A DNA stretch of 64,000 bases from Zeugodacus cucurbitae (taxonomy: Eukaryota; Arthropoda; Insecta; Diptera; Tephritidae), in assembly GCF_028554725.1 (NCBI RefSeq), contig NC_071669.1:52197001-52261000 (forward strand), in the 5' to 3' direction. Positions within the stretch are counted from its first letter, which is position 1. Every line of letters starts with the position of its first letter. The notes beneath the pieces are model-generated. The model did no database searches. It was not told the DNA's origin and worked only from the letters and a program-made list of their open reading frames with translations. Position numbers and translations under genes: made by a program. Below are positions 37,901-48,306 of this stretch, piece by piece.

Positions 37901-39054
37901 GTAGTACTCGAGCCAAATGGGTGTCCGACATTCGCTTGGGCACATTTGTTTGTTGTTATATACACTTTATATGTAAATGTATGAGTGTATGTATGTTTGT
38001 ATGTGCTACTATTGCATGCAGGTGTACAGGGGTGGCCAGCTAGCACCGCCAACGCTAGTAGTGGGCGCACATGGCAATCCAAAAGCACAGCAAACAGCAG
38101 CGGCAAAGTAGTTGGGAAAAAACAACGGTAAGCACAAAGAAGTAGCAAAATATGTAAGTAAGTCGGTGTGTTTGTATGAGAAACCTGCTGAAATACAAAA
38201 ATTGCGCAGGAAAAGCGTATGCGCTGTTGTTGTTGTTGTTACAGCTTGCTAGTACGTTTACCGACACTGGTAATTTGCTATTTTTTGTTTTTGTTTGTTG
38301 TTTTGACGTTGGTATTTATTTGTTGCTGCTCTTTTCGTATATAGGTTTGTGCAAACACACACAAATACACTTTTAAAGAAACCGCGCTGCTCTTTGTTGT
38401 TGTTGTTTGCCACGATTGTCTGCCGTTTTTTAAAAGACCACTGAGAAAATGTTGAAAATGAAATGCCATAGACAAAACAAAAGCTAGAAAGCATATACAT
38501 AAATACATAGAGAGATGTGTGAAAGCAGCTAAACAAAAGCTTGCGCATGTACATATATAAATAAATTAACGGATTTGGCAGATAAATCAAGTGCGTGTAG
38601 ACAATGGAAACGAAGAATTTGACAAAGATTAATAATTAAAGTACAAAGAATTAGAGAATATGAATGTGAGTGAAAGAGAACAAGAGAGGGGAGGAAAGAA
38701 AGTTGGTGGCTGGGTAGCAGCGAGGGGGAAGAAAATTTGTAAGCATAATTGTCTTGTAAAATATTACAGCTTAAAGGAAATATTAAGTAAGATGAAGTTG
38801 GGCAAATATATATATATCTAAGTATAGTATTTATGTATATTCGATGCTTATTAGAGTTTAATATGTTGGAAATTTAAAGATTAAAGGTGGAAGACCAAAA
38901 CGTTTTTTTTAAATCGTATATTATTTCAACCAACAACAACAAATAAATTATAACATATAAAAGTGCTTTAGAATACCTATTATTTCAGGATTGGATACAC
39001 AGATACTTTTTCGAATTTTAAAGTTATGTTTCAAATGTACATCACTTGAAAAGT
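34930..39054. other. Intergenic or intronic DNA
   Basis: 35.1-36.9 kb is plain AT-rich DNA. 37.0-38.5 kb has more G+C, TATG and TG microsatellites, and GTT/CAA runs. Overlapping open frames on both strands there are low complexity. I identify no exon. Confidence 0.4.
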
Positions 39055-39184
39055 AACGGTATTTTTAAACTAATGATGAGAATAAAATTAAAAAAAAAAT
39101 ATTTTTATTTTTGATGAAAAACGGTATTTTTAAACAAATGATGAGAATAAAATTAAAAAAAATATATATTTTTATTTTTGATGA
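39055..39184. repeat. 65-bp tandem duplication (two units)
   Basis: AACGGTATTTTTAAAC...TTTTTGATGAA occurs at 39055 and again at 39120 with few differences. Close to it (39282-39320) is a smaller duplication of ATGGTAATATAAATTA. Confidence 0.85.
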
Positions 39185-40505
39185 ATTTCTTAGTAAATAT
39201 TGATATAAAAAATTATAAATAAATATTATATCCTATTGTAGAATTATTTTTAGACAGTTATAAGTTTCTGGAAATATATATATTATGGTAATATAAATTA
39301 TAATATGGTAATATAAATTACTAAAATTAAAAAAAAAATAAATTAATTTTTTTAGATTTTTTCTTTTTTATTTCAGTACTTGAGTTTTAAGAATCTTGAG
39401 TGACTAATTATCTCAAAAAAATGAGAAATCCTATAAAACGAAGACATAAAACAGGGTAGGCGAGCTTTGGTTAGTATGAGTAAAAATTAAGGAAGAGAAA
39501 AAAAATTTTATTATTTTTATTTTTTTCTGATTTTATAGAGTTTAAGAGACCTTTAGGATTATTGGCATATTTTATAATCATAATGTTTATTATATAATAA
39601 CGAAAAATAAGGATTTCATAAATGTTACGCTAGATTTAAATATTATTTTTATAGTAGCAGTGGTAATGCCGTTCTAGTTGCAAAAAAATATTTTTTAATT
39701 TAAATATTTTTTTCAAACTACTTTCACTACATTACAAATTGTCTAACATATTAGAACTTAGTTTCCATTGTTTCTAAAATATCAAAATTTTCACTATATG
39801 ATTAATCACTTAAAACTCCAACTCAATTCAACCATATGGGAATAAATTTCAGAATTTCAGTATTCATTATGGTTAATTTTTTTTCCCCCTTCTTCTTTTC
39901 AACGAATTTGTACATTAAAAGCTTTTAATCTCTCAATATTCGGACTACATATTTTAAGCAACATGAATTTATGGATGACCTAAATAGTAGTGTGTTCTGG
40001 CAACACTTAACACCCACAGTTATCTGAGAATATCTAATTAATCAAATTGTGCTATTTATAAGCACTTTAAGATACTCGAATTTGAAGAGCACTAATTTAG
40101 CAAGCGTCATAGAATAAATTATGTTGATTTAGTCGATAAGATAAGATAACAAAACAAAATACGAGAGAAATGTAGAAAGATTGAAAGTAATTAGAGATAA
40201 AAAATTATTTCATCTCTTTTTATAGAGATTGCAACAATTTGCAAAAAATTGGTGTAAAGTTAAAATAAATTTATTTTATTAAAATTATTGTCCATTTATT
40301 GACTAAGTTTCGATGTGGAAAAGTATACACAATTATCAAGTGTTTAAATTCTAAGAACTTCTGTAGAACGGATATGGCACAGCAGGTGCGTTGAATAAAC
40401 CATAAAGCACTTGATTAAAAGCTATTTATTATTATTTTTTAAACGCAATAAAGTTGTTTAATGCCAACTGAAGTTAAACATATGGCATGAATATAAATTT
40501 GTAAG

Positions 40506-40709
40506 TTAAACAGTGAAGTACTCCTCACTCAGCAGGTAATATGACGCATCGAGATGAGTTACTTTTCGAATTTTGCCTTCACTGTTTATTCGCTTTAATA
40601 TCTGCAGAAGAGAGCAAAAGTCAACAGTAGAAACCGCCACCGAGATAAGAAATACTAGAAACATGTTAAGCCAAAGAGCAACGTCAATACGAAGCTGGCG
40701 AATCAACAT
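40506..40709 (-). CDS. Candidate small ORF (67 residues), unrecognised
   Basis: Starts MLIRQLRIDV and ends SEEYFTV. Residues 11-28 (ALWLNMFLVFLISVAVST) are hydrophobic like a signal anchor, and the rest is polar with balanced codons, unlike the AT-rich surroundings. An AATAAA lies about 80 bp downstream on the same strand (near 40424). A pyrimidine-rich CTCTCTTCTGCAG inside it could instead be a 3' splice site, making only the last part (ILKRINSEGK...YFTV) an exon. It lies on the same strand as the promoters at 42.9 and 44.0 kb. I recognise no family; it may be chance. Confidence 0.2.
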   Translation of the reverse strand: MLIRQLRIDVALWLNMFLVFLISVAVSTVDFCSLLQILKRINSEGKIRKVTHLDASYYLLSEEYFTV

Positions 40710-41043
40710 TAGGAAGCAGACAGACACTGCAATGGCATTCCAGCGCCAACATCATTGACAACTACTTATGTCATCCAGTCAAGCTGGTATTGTTACTATT
40801 TTAGTTGCGAGTGACAACGAGAATTGCAAAGAATCTAAGCGCACACACATTCTACAAACTACATTCTACATGTGTGCACGTAGTCATAAATAATATGTGG
40901 AAATCTGAGTAAATGGCGTGAGGCGAGTTAAACACTGTGCACGGATTGGCTCGTAGTTGGAAGAGGATGAAGTATTTTTTATAAAATTTAAATGAGTAAA
41001 ATATTATTAAAATGAAATATGCATTAAACTATAAATTATACTA

Positions 41044-41825
41044 TGATAAATAAAATAAAATAAAATAAATTTAAATAAAATAAAACAAAATGAAATAAAA
41101 TAAAATAAATTTAAATAAAATAAAATAAAATAAAATAAAATAAATTTAAATAAAATAAAATAAAATAAATTTAAATAAAATAAAATAAAATAAATAAAAT
41201 AAAATAAAATAAAATAAAATAAAATAAAATAAAATAAAACAAAATGAAATAAAATAAAATAAAATAAATTTAAATTTAACAAAATAAAATAAAATAAAAT
41301 AAAATAAAATAAATAAAATAAAATAAAATAAAATAAAATAAAATAAAATAAAATAAAATAAAATAAAATAAAATAAAATAAAATAAAATAAAATAAAATA
41401 AAATAAAATAAAATAAAATAAAATAAAATAAAATAAAATAAAATAAAATAAAATAAAATAAAATAAAATACAATAAAATAAAATAAAATAAAATAAAATA
41501 AAATAAAATAAAATAAAATAAAATAAAATAAAATAAATTTAAATAAAATAAAATAAAATAAAATAAAATAAAATAAAATAAAATAAAATAAAATAAAATA
41601 AAATAAAATAAAATAAATTAAAATAAAATAAAATAAAATAAAATAAAATAAAATAAAATAAAATAAAATAAATTTAAATAAAATAAAATGAAATAAAATA
41701 AAATAAAATAAAATAAAATAAAATAAAATAAAGTAAATAAAATAGAATAAAATAAAATAAAATAAAATAAAATAAAATAAAATAAAATAAAATAAAATAA
41801 ATTTAAATAAAATAAAATGAAATAA
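41044..41825 (+). repeat. (AAAAT)n microsatellite, array 2
   Basis: About 780 bp of AAAAT/AATAA pentamers with interspersed AAATTT and AAAAC/AAATG variants. Same strand phase as array 1, 10 kb away. The 280-codon minus-strand open frame here is only the pentamer read as a Phe-Ile-Leu-Tyr repeat. Confidence 0.97.
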
Positions 41826-42640
41826 TAAAATAATTGTAAATGAATCCACAGCTCGAACTTTAATATATTAAAGCTTTTTAAAAAGTTTTATTTTTTAATG
41901 AAAAATTCTATAACTCGAAGTTTATTTGTGGATTATGGTGATTAAAATATAACTAAATTAATGGAAATTTTAGAACAATAGACCAAATGTTATGATTATC
42001 ATAAAAATCAAAAAAAGAGACATCAAAAAAATTAATATTCAATTTAAGGAAAAAATTATCTAAAATGTGAGACAGACAAAGTATAAAATTACTCACTTTA
42101 TTTATTATTTAATTTGTTGTTATTGAAATTTAATTAAAAGTAAATAAAATAAAATTAACACCGTAATTTTACCGCGAATATTTGCTGCACTTGCAAATAT
42201 GTAATTGTAAACAAGCTTTTCTCCAATATGCTCGTCTGCCGCACTTGATGTGGTCAGACAAGCGAATACTATGAAGAAAGTAGAAAGGAAATAATGAAAA
42301 TCTGCAGATGTATTGGTGCAGCATTGAGGAGAGAAATTCACTGATTTATAGTATATAGCCAGCCTAGCAGCTGTCGAGCGAGCGACGGACTAGCTAGCTC
42401 CAGGCGTTGACGAAGTGCTGAGGCAAATAACTACAATTTCGCCATATACCGCACACATAGATAGATAGACAGATATGCATAACTAAAGTTAAGCAACAAT
42501 GTTTGCAGATACCTCTTATATGGTTTATAGTTTGTCAATTTGTAGCGTTAAGGTTGTATACTCACATATAAACTGTCTGAGATATGGCTAATTTAAATAA
42601 TCACTGCTCTTAGCTGGATGCTAGTTTTCGCCACTCTTAC

Positions 42641-42966
42641 TTCGTTGTTATTGTTAATGTTGTTGCTGTTGTTGTTTTTGCTATTGAATACTGTAAACGT
42701 CACCAAAACAGACGACACACAAAACAAAAATCGAAAAATTTTTATTAAAAAACAACTAAAACAATTTTTTTTAATTTCGGCCGGACAATAACGAGAAAAT
42801 GCGAAAATTTTTGCAAACAGCTGGCAACGTGCGCTTACTCTTATATATATATATAATAATTATATTTTTTATTTGTTTTAATGGCTTTAATTTAATTGAT
42901 GGAATATCCGACACTAAATTAACTAAATTGTGCGCGACTTTGTCTAAAACAAACGACCGTTCGACT
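42641..42966 (-). other. Candidate 5' untranslated first exon (1b), minus strand
   Basis: Read on the minus strand from the predicted start at 42966, the 326-nt segment contains no ATG at all. It carries a CAACAACAGCAACAAC stretch typical of fly leaders and ends CGAA followed by GTAAGA, a strong 5' splice donor (intron begins 42640). A start-codon-free leader of this length is unexpected by chance in AT-rich DNA. The downstream exon is not identified; no transcript evidence is available. Confidence 0.35.
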
Positions 42967-42969
42967 GAC
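42934..42969 (-). promoter_or_regulatory. Candidate Inr + DPE core promoter (start at 42966)
   Basis: Minus strand: initiator TCAGTC matches the fly consensus TCAKTY with A+1 at 42966. AGTCG at exactly +28 to +32 (42939-42935) matches the DPE consensus RGWYV. No TATA box at -30, as usual for DPE promoters. About three such pairs would be expected by chance in 64 kb on both strands. Confidence 0.4.
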
Positions 42970-43466
42970 TTTATCGCAGCGCCGTCTTTTATTATTAATT
43001 ATGACGAATGGCATATGCGCCTACTGCGTCGACAGCGCGATAACGCAATGCGGTGGGTGTAACACACACACACATATATATAAAGAGAGAATGATAGAAA
43101 TAAAACACTGAAAAACAAACACGAAAAAATTATTGCAAAGTCCAAAATAATGAAAATGATTTTCCAAAAGTAGCGCTGACGAAATTGAACAACTGCGCAA
43201 ATTGACGATTTTCTCGTTGAATTTTTGCCGAATTTTTACTAATTTAATTTTTTTTGTATTTTTTGTATTTTTTAATTTTTTGTAATTTTTTATTTTATTT
43301 TAACTTCTATGCACTTTGCAAAACACTTGTTATTTTGTTGGTAACATATGTAGTTGATTTTCCAGCATTTTCGCACGCAATTTTATATATTTATTAAACA
43401 ATTTGTCAACTATTACTTTGCTATTAATAAATTATTTTATAAAAAATTATGAATTTGCTCACTCAC

Positions 43467-44005
43467 TTCAATTTTTCTATATTTTGCAATTGAATTTTTC
43501 TGCGCACAAACTTGTTTGGCTTTTCGCTGGTTTTAATAATTTTTACTGCTTCTGCTTCTACTTCGACGTTTTCGTAGCTCCACGTTGGCAATTTTGCGGT
43601 ATTTTTTTCTTCTAATTAGTTACTACTTTTTTGTGTTTTATTTTTTATTATTTTTTTCTATTCATACAAAAATATACTATATTACTCGCTGTTAAGCGTT
43701 CTATGCCGTTTTTGCAATCGCGTTTGCATGTACATATGTATGTACGAGTATTTGTGGCGAGCGTATTTCTGTGAGTGTGTGTGTTTTTGTCGGAGGAAGT
43801 TTACTTGCCGCGCTGTTAGTGTGTAGCAAGCGTTTGGAGCGACAATGGCGTTGGTGGTGGTGTTGGTGAATGGTAGTATATGGTAACGGCGATGACTACG
43901 GCGGCGGCGGCGGCGGAGGCAAATAATTCTGACTACGAATAATGTGAAAACACGGCGACTACGAAGACCACAACAACCCTACAGCAGCTGATGTCAATGA
44001 AGACT
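43467..44005 (-). other. Candidate 5' untranslated first exon (1a), minus strand
   Basis: Runs on the minus strand from the predicted start at 44005 to TTGAA followed by GTGAGT, a strong donor (intron begins 43466). It includes a (GCC)n stretch around 43898-43917 and an A-rich tail without ATG over the last about 195 nt. The nearest ATG (about 43664) opens only a five-codon frame. It is richer in G+C than its surroundings. Alternative first exons 1a and 1b about 1 kb apart would be a typical arrangement for a developmental gene; that is inference. Confidence 0.3.
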
Positions 44006-44008
44006 GAT
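43973..44008 (-). promoter_or_regulatory. Candidate Inr + DPE core promoter (start at 44005)
   Basis: Minus strand: TCAGTC with A+1 at 44005, and GGTTGT at exactly +28 to +33 (43978-43973), a full six-base match to the DPE consensus RGWYVT. Same strand and 1,039 bp from the other candidate. Confidence 0.4.
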
Positions 44009-44809
44009 GAAAACATACCCAGGCCGCAATCAGCCGGTCGCACGAGCGTAATTCACTGCAACAATGCCGTTTTTGACTCTGAGAGTCATGCCTTTTAATA
44101 CACATACTTGTTCTCCGGCTACTCATACTCTTCGGCTGCGCTCTTAAACGAGTTGGAGCTCTTGATTTTGTGAAAATATTATCAGCGCAGAGTTGCCAAT
44201 GTAATGTGTTGGCACTTTTTGTAGATTTGTATAAAGTATAAAGTCAGTCAGTATTACAGTTTAATAAATTGTTTTATTAATAATTTGTTAAAAATGAAAA
44301 ACCATAACAAAACAATTCAAATCCAATAAATTCTTCCAAAATGGACCAACTCTGACGCTTATACTTCTATTTGGTGCTGATCAATAATTTTAAGCTTTTT
44401 TATAAACTAGAAATATAAATGTATTAACATATGTGGTTCTTTCTCAGTAACCATTTTTTTATTAAGTAAGACTAGAGCTAGAAACAGTAAAATAAATATT
44501 GATAAAATAATAAAGATGCCCAAAAGACATTTTGTGGGATCAATCGAAAGGAAATGTTGTAAATTTAATAAAAAATCTGAAACTATTTGAAAAAATCCAA
44601 GTATTAATATCTAGATATTAAGATCGATGGATTAAATCTGGTTATAGTTTGAATAAAATTAAAACATCTTTCAAGGCGGAGAACATTGAGAAAACTCTGA
44701 TTTATTGTCATTGCTGAAATGCTAACATCGGGCAAATTACGTTCGTATGATTGGGAAGCTTGGTAGAGGTATTTGAGTAGTAACGGTGAAAAGCGGATCT
44801 AAGCGAAGA
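44006..44809. other. Upstream flank of the candidate promoter
   Basis: 44006-44200 has raised G+C and short GAGTTGGAGCTC-type words, possibly promoter-proximal. The rest is AT-rich with no recognised feature. Confidence 0.3.
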
Positions 44810-45233
44810 TTTTTATACCCTGAACAGGTTATATTAAGTTTGTCACGAAGTTTGTAACACTCAGAAGGAAGCCTCGGAGGCCCTATAAGGCATATATATA
44901 AATGATCAGTATGTTGAACTGAGTCGATTTAGTCATGTCCGTCTGTCTGTCCATCAGTCTGTCTGTATATATACGAACTAGTCCTTCAGTTTTTAAGATA
45001 TCGTTTTGAAATTTTGCAGATGTTATTTTCCCTTCAAGAAGCTGCTCATTTGTCGGAACTGCCGATATCACTATATCATATAGCTGCCATACAAACTGAA
45101 CGAATCGGAATCAAGGGCTTTTATGGAAAACTTCCGCATTTTACTACATATCTTCACGAAATTTGACAAAGAAATGCACCTGTGAAGGCTATATTAGCTT
45201 CGGTACAGCCGAAGTTAACGTTTTTTCTTGTTT
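44810..45233 (+). repeat. Interspersed repeat (TTTTTATACCCTGAACAGG family)
   Basis: Starts TTTTTATACCCTGAACAGG and ends with the hairpin CTTCGGTACAGCCGAAG followed by TTAACGTTTTTTCTTG. It contains a GTCTGTCTGTCC array and repeated 'catatagctgccatacaaact' words. I recognise this as a common dispersed repeat type of tephritid-like flies; no coding capacity. Class uncertain. Confidence 0.65.
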
Positions 45234-46752
45234 CAATTGGTTTTAAATATTATTTTTTTTTTCAAATTATGACACATTTCTCACCATTAGCTCGCATTTT
45301 TACACTTTCCAAAGGTTCATTCAAGAGGTTTCGAACGCTCTTAATTTAGTCAATTAGGAATCTTTATGGTTTTATATACATATATTTATGTACACAATTT
45401 GTTAATAGACTAAATTAGCGAATGTCTGAAAGATCTTTGGGTATCATAAACTTATAAATTTATAAAAAAAGTTTTAAGATGAAGAAACCTTTTTCTTCAT
45501 ATAACATGATGGCAACTCTGTCAAATTGTATGGCTGATTCGTCGCTGGTTGTGAGCGAATTTCTGTCGACGTGTGCGCCTTTTAATTAAAAAATAAAAAC
45601 AAAAACTTACAGTTGTTTTGAGCTTTATTCTTCCGTTTATTTTATTTATTGCTTTGCTTTTAAGCACAAGCGCCGGCATCGGCATGACAACTTCAGACAA
45701 TTATAATTTTAAAGCTAGAAAATTATACAATAAAGAAAAAACCAAAAAAAAAGGCAAAAACAAAAACAAAATAATGTTAAGTAACACTACATTCGCACAG
45801 AAAGCACTTAATGTGCTACACAATAAGACATACATACAGACACACACACAACCGGCGATAACCTGAACACTTAAGCTACATAGTTAAGCGCCTATTAAAT
45901 TTTTCGAAAGGCACAAACACACACACATATGTAAGTACATATATATTTGTGCTGTCGTCAATTTTCTAATATATTTGCATTTAATTTTAATTTTGTTGTT
46001 CCCCGTTTTTTATTGGCATTTCGCCGCTTATCTGGTTCGTGACATTTGGCAAGTGGTACTAAGTATCCAAGTCCATATTGTACGCTTTTTTCATTACTAT
46101 TTATTTATTTATTTAAATTTATTTTGTTTCTTCCATTTGCCTTTAGCAACACATACTTCAATTCAATTTTATTTTTTGTGTGTTTTTGTTGTTGTTTTTT
46201 GCGGCTAGCAAATTGACTAGTTGTTTTTGTGTTTGTTGTGTTATTACTCAAACAGCGGCGTACTATTATAATAGAAATATTTGTAGTAATGCGCTCTCTG
46301 CAACTCTGGCGAAAGAGCGGCCAAAGAGAAAGAGCCGATATGGTAGATGCGATAGACGGCGGTTTTTATCACAATTCTATTTGTTTTTCTTGTTGTTCAT
46401 GTGAGCGCAAAGAAATTAGTTTTATGTGCGAGTATGTGTGTGTGAGTGTCTGTGTGTCTGTGTTTGAGAGAGCGCCAAACGCCGATGTGGCAGATTGAGT
46501 CAGCCCAGTACCACCCAGTTTTGGCACAGTGGTGTAATTTGTTGAATTTATGATTTTTTTTTAAACAAAATATTATTTCTTTACGCTTTACTGTATATTT
46601 TCTAATACAATACTAAAATTTTTAAAAAGTATACCTCGAAAATTTAGCATATAATGTTTTGTAGAACTTCAAAATTTAAGCGCCCTTAAAAGTATGCTAA
46701 ATATGTGTAAAACAGTCTTAAATTTAAAAAAGTATACAAAATTAATTTAATG
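45234..46752. other. Intergenic or intronic DNA
   Basis: CA and TG microsatellites near 45835-45930 and 46430-46470. Open frames at 45618, 45975 and 46229 have no recognised domain; their N-terminal hydrophobic stretches are driven by T-rich codons. Confidence 0.4.
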
Positions 46753-46870
46753 GAGAGCGACCTGGTTAAACTTGGGATCTCCAACTGGCGCCGAACTGCG
46801 AAGGAGAGAGAGAGGTGGCGCACTATCGTCGATTCGGCTATAACCGGCTAAACGGTTGCAACGCTAATCA
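46753..46870 (+). mobile_element. Non-LTR retrotransposon 3' end fragment
   Basis: Translates as ESDLVKLGISNWRRTAKERE-RWRTIVDSAITG followed by a stop at 46849-46851. This is the C-terminal 'D-LG--NW-R-A-DR--WR--V--A' block of fly LINE reverse transcriptase proteins. It is followed by ACGGTTGCAACGC, a LINE-like 3' untranslated end. Everything upstream is lost. The clade is not claimed. Confidence 0.6.
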
Positions 46871-47073
46871 CATACAAAATTAATTACGAATAGAATATTT
46901 TCGGTTAGCGAACTAACTTTTTACAAGATTTTATTCATGAGAATACATAAATTTCTTGTTTTTTTGAGAATGAGTAATTTTACTGTAATTAAAAAGGGAC
47001 CCTCAAAAGTATGCTATATATTATATATAATATATACAATATTTTCAAAATAAAAAAATTATAAATTCTCTTG

Positions 47074-47184
47074 CCTTATCAATTACAATAATATTTTACA
47101 CAGTAGTCAGCTCAGATTCCTTCCCTTTCCTTATCAATTCGAATTATATTTTACACAGTAGTAAGCATCAGATTCTTTTTACTG
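47074..47184. repeat. 55-bp tandem duplication (two diverged units)
   Basis: CCTTATCAATT...ATTTTACACAGTAGT...CAGATTC occurs at 47074 and at 47129 with scattered differences. Confidence 0.75.
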
Positions 47185-47829
47185 ATTTTCTACTAAGAAA
47201 AGTCAGATTTCTAGAACAGATAAGTTAACATCATTTATTTTCAAGGTTGAATCGATTAAAATATATATAAATTATTTCTTAGTATAATCACTTAATGTCT
47301 ATTAAGTATCTGCTCAATGAGCTCTTAGTTTTTCCCCAATAGGAAAAAACCGTTGCATATACCTTTTTATGACTAACTATCATCAGAGCAATGGCTTTTC
47401 TGTGAATTATAGAGTGAAACATTATTTCAATTATTATTATTAATTAGGTTATATCTGATTATATAGTTAGGGTTGATGTTCGGAGTGTTTTTAAAATTCA
47501 GAAATAAAGAAATGGTGAATAAATATATTTCTGTAGTCATTTCATTTAAATTATTACTACAAAAGGTGTAATCTCGGCCAATCCTTGAAGTTTCATTACA
47601 AAAACAAAAATAACCAAGAAGAAAATTAAGTTTGTTCCAAAAAAACTCTAGTGAGGATATGCTAGGGAGCAAAGACTAAGCTCAGTAGAAGATTCAAACT
47701 TATTATCACAAACTTATTATCACAAATTTTATAAAATGTTTCATTACAATGTGATAACGATTCTTCTTTGGGAAAATTTAATTATTGCAAGATTTCACAT
47801 TGAACTTAGTTCCTCTTTTATATGAAGGC
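47185..47829. other. Intergenic or intronic DNA
   Basis: Nothing recognised apart from a 16-bp duplication (CAAACTTATTATCACA) at 47695-47726. Confidence 0.35.
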
Positions 47830-48306
47830 GGTCATCCCATGAGTTTTTGAGTGATTTTTTCGATTTTTTTTGCTACGACCACTAAATAGATACATCCTTG
47901 AGTGAATTATCATTTATTAACATAGATTTCGAAAGAACTTACTCCACGATTCCGGTTGATTGGCTTATCGGAACCAAAAAAGTTAGCGGTGTTTTAATAT
48001 GTAAGCATAAAAAAAATTGATTTTTTTGTCGAATTTTGAAAAAATTGAAGTTTTTGGAATTTTTAAATAATAATAGAGCATTCCATGTGATGATTGCACC
48101 CAACAAATTTTAAGTCATTTGATCCATCTGTTTTTGAGATACGATGGAGGAAAGTTTGAAAAAACAGTTTTGAAAAAAACGCGTTCAAAATTTCCAGTTT
48201 CTAACTGAGCTTCTTTGCTGCTCTTTAAAACGGCTTCAATTTCTAAATATCACTTTACAACCATTATGATAAAAAAATTTTTTGAGCTCATCACATTGGA
48301 TGACCC
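47830..48306. mobile_element. Short-TIR non-autonomous element
   Basis: Starts GGTCATCCCATGAG and ends CACATTGGATGACC, an imperfect inverted repeat of about 10 bp (GGTCATCC). The interior has 'tttttgagatacgatgg' and T-rich tracts like other non-autonomous insect repeats and no coding capacity. The target duplication was not identified, so the superfamily is open. Confidence 0.5.

Noticed and set aside
41007..41849. 280-codon minus-strand open frame
   Set aside because: It is the (AAAAT)n array translated as a Phe-Ile-Leu-Tyr repeat; no gene.
42120..42341. Minus-strand frame with a signal-peptide-like stretch (STFFIVFACLTTSSA)
   Set aside because: There is no ATG upstream of the hydrophobic stretch, and the TATA-like sequence nearby is at the wrong distance. 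Not strong enough to call.
44228..44252. TATAAAG followed by TCAGTC on the plus strand
   Set aside because: The TATA-to-initiator distance is far shorter than the 25-30 bp needed.
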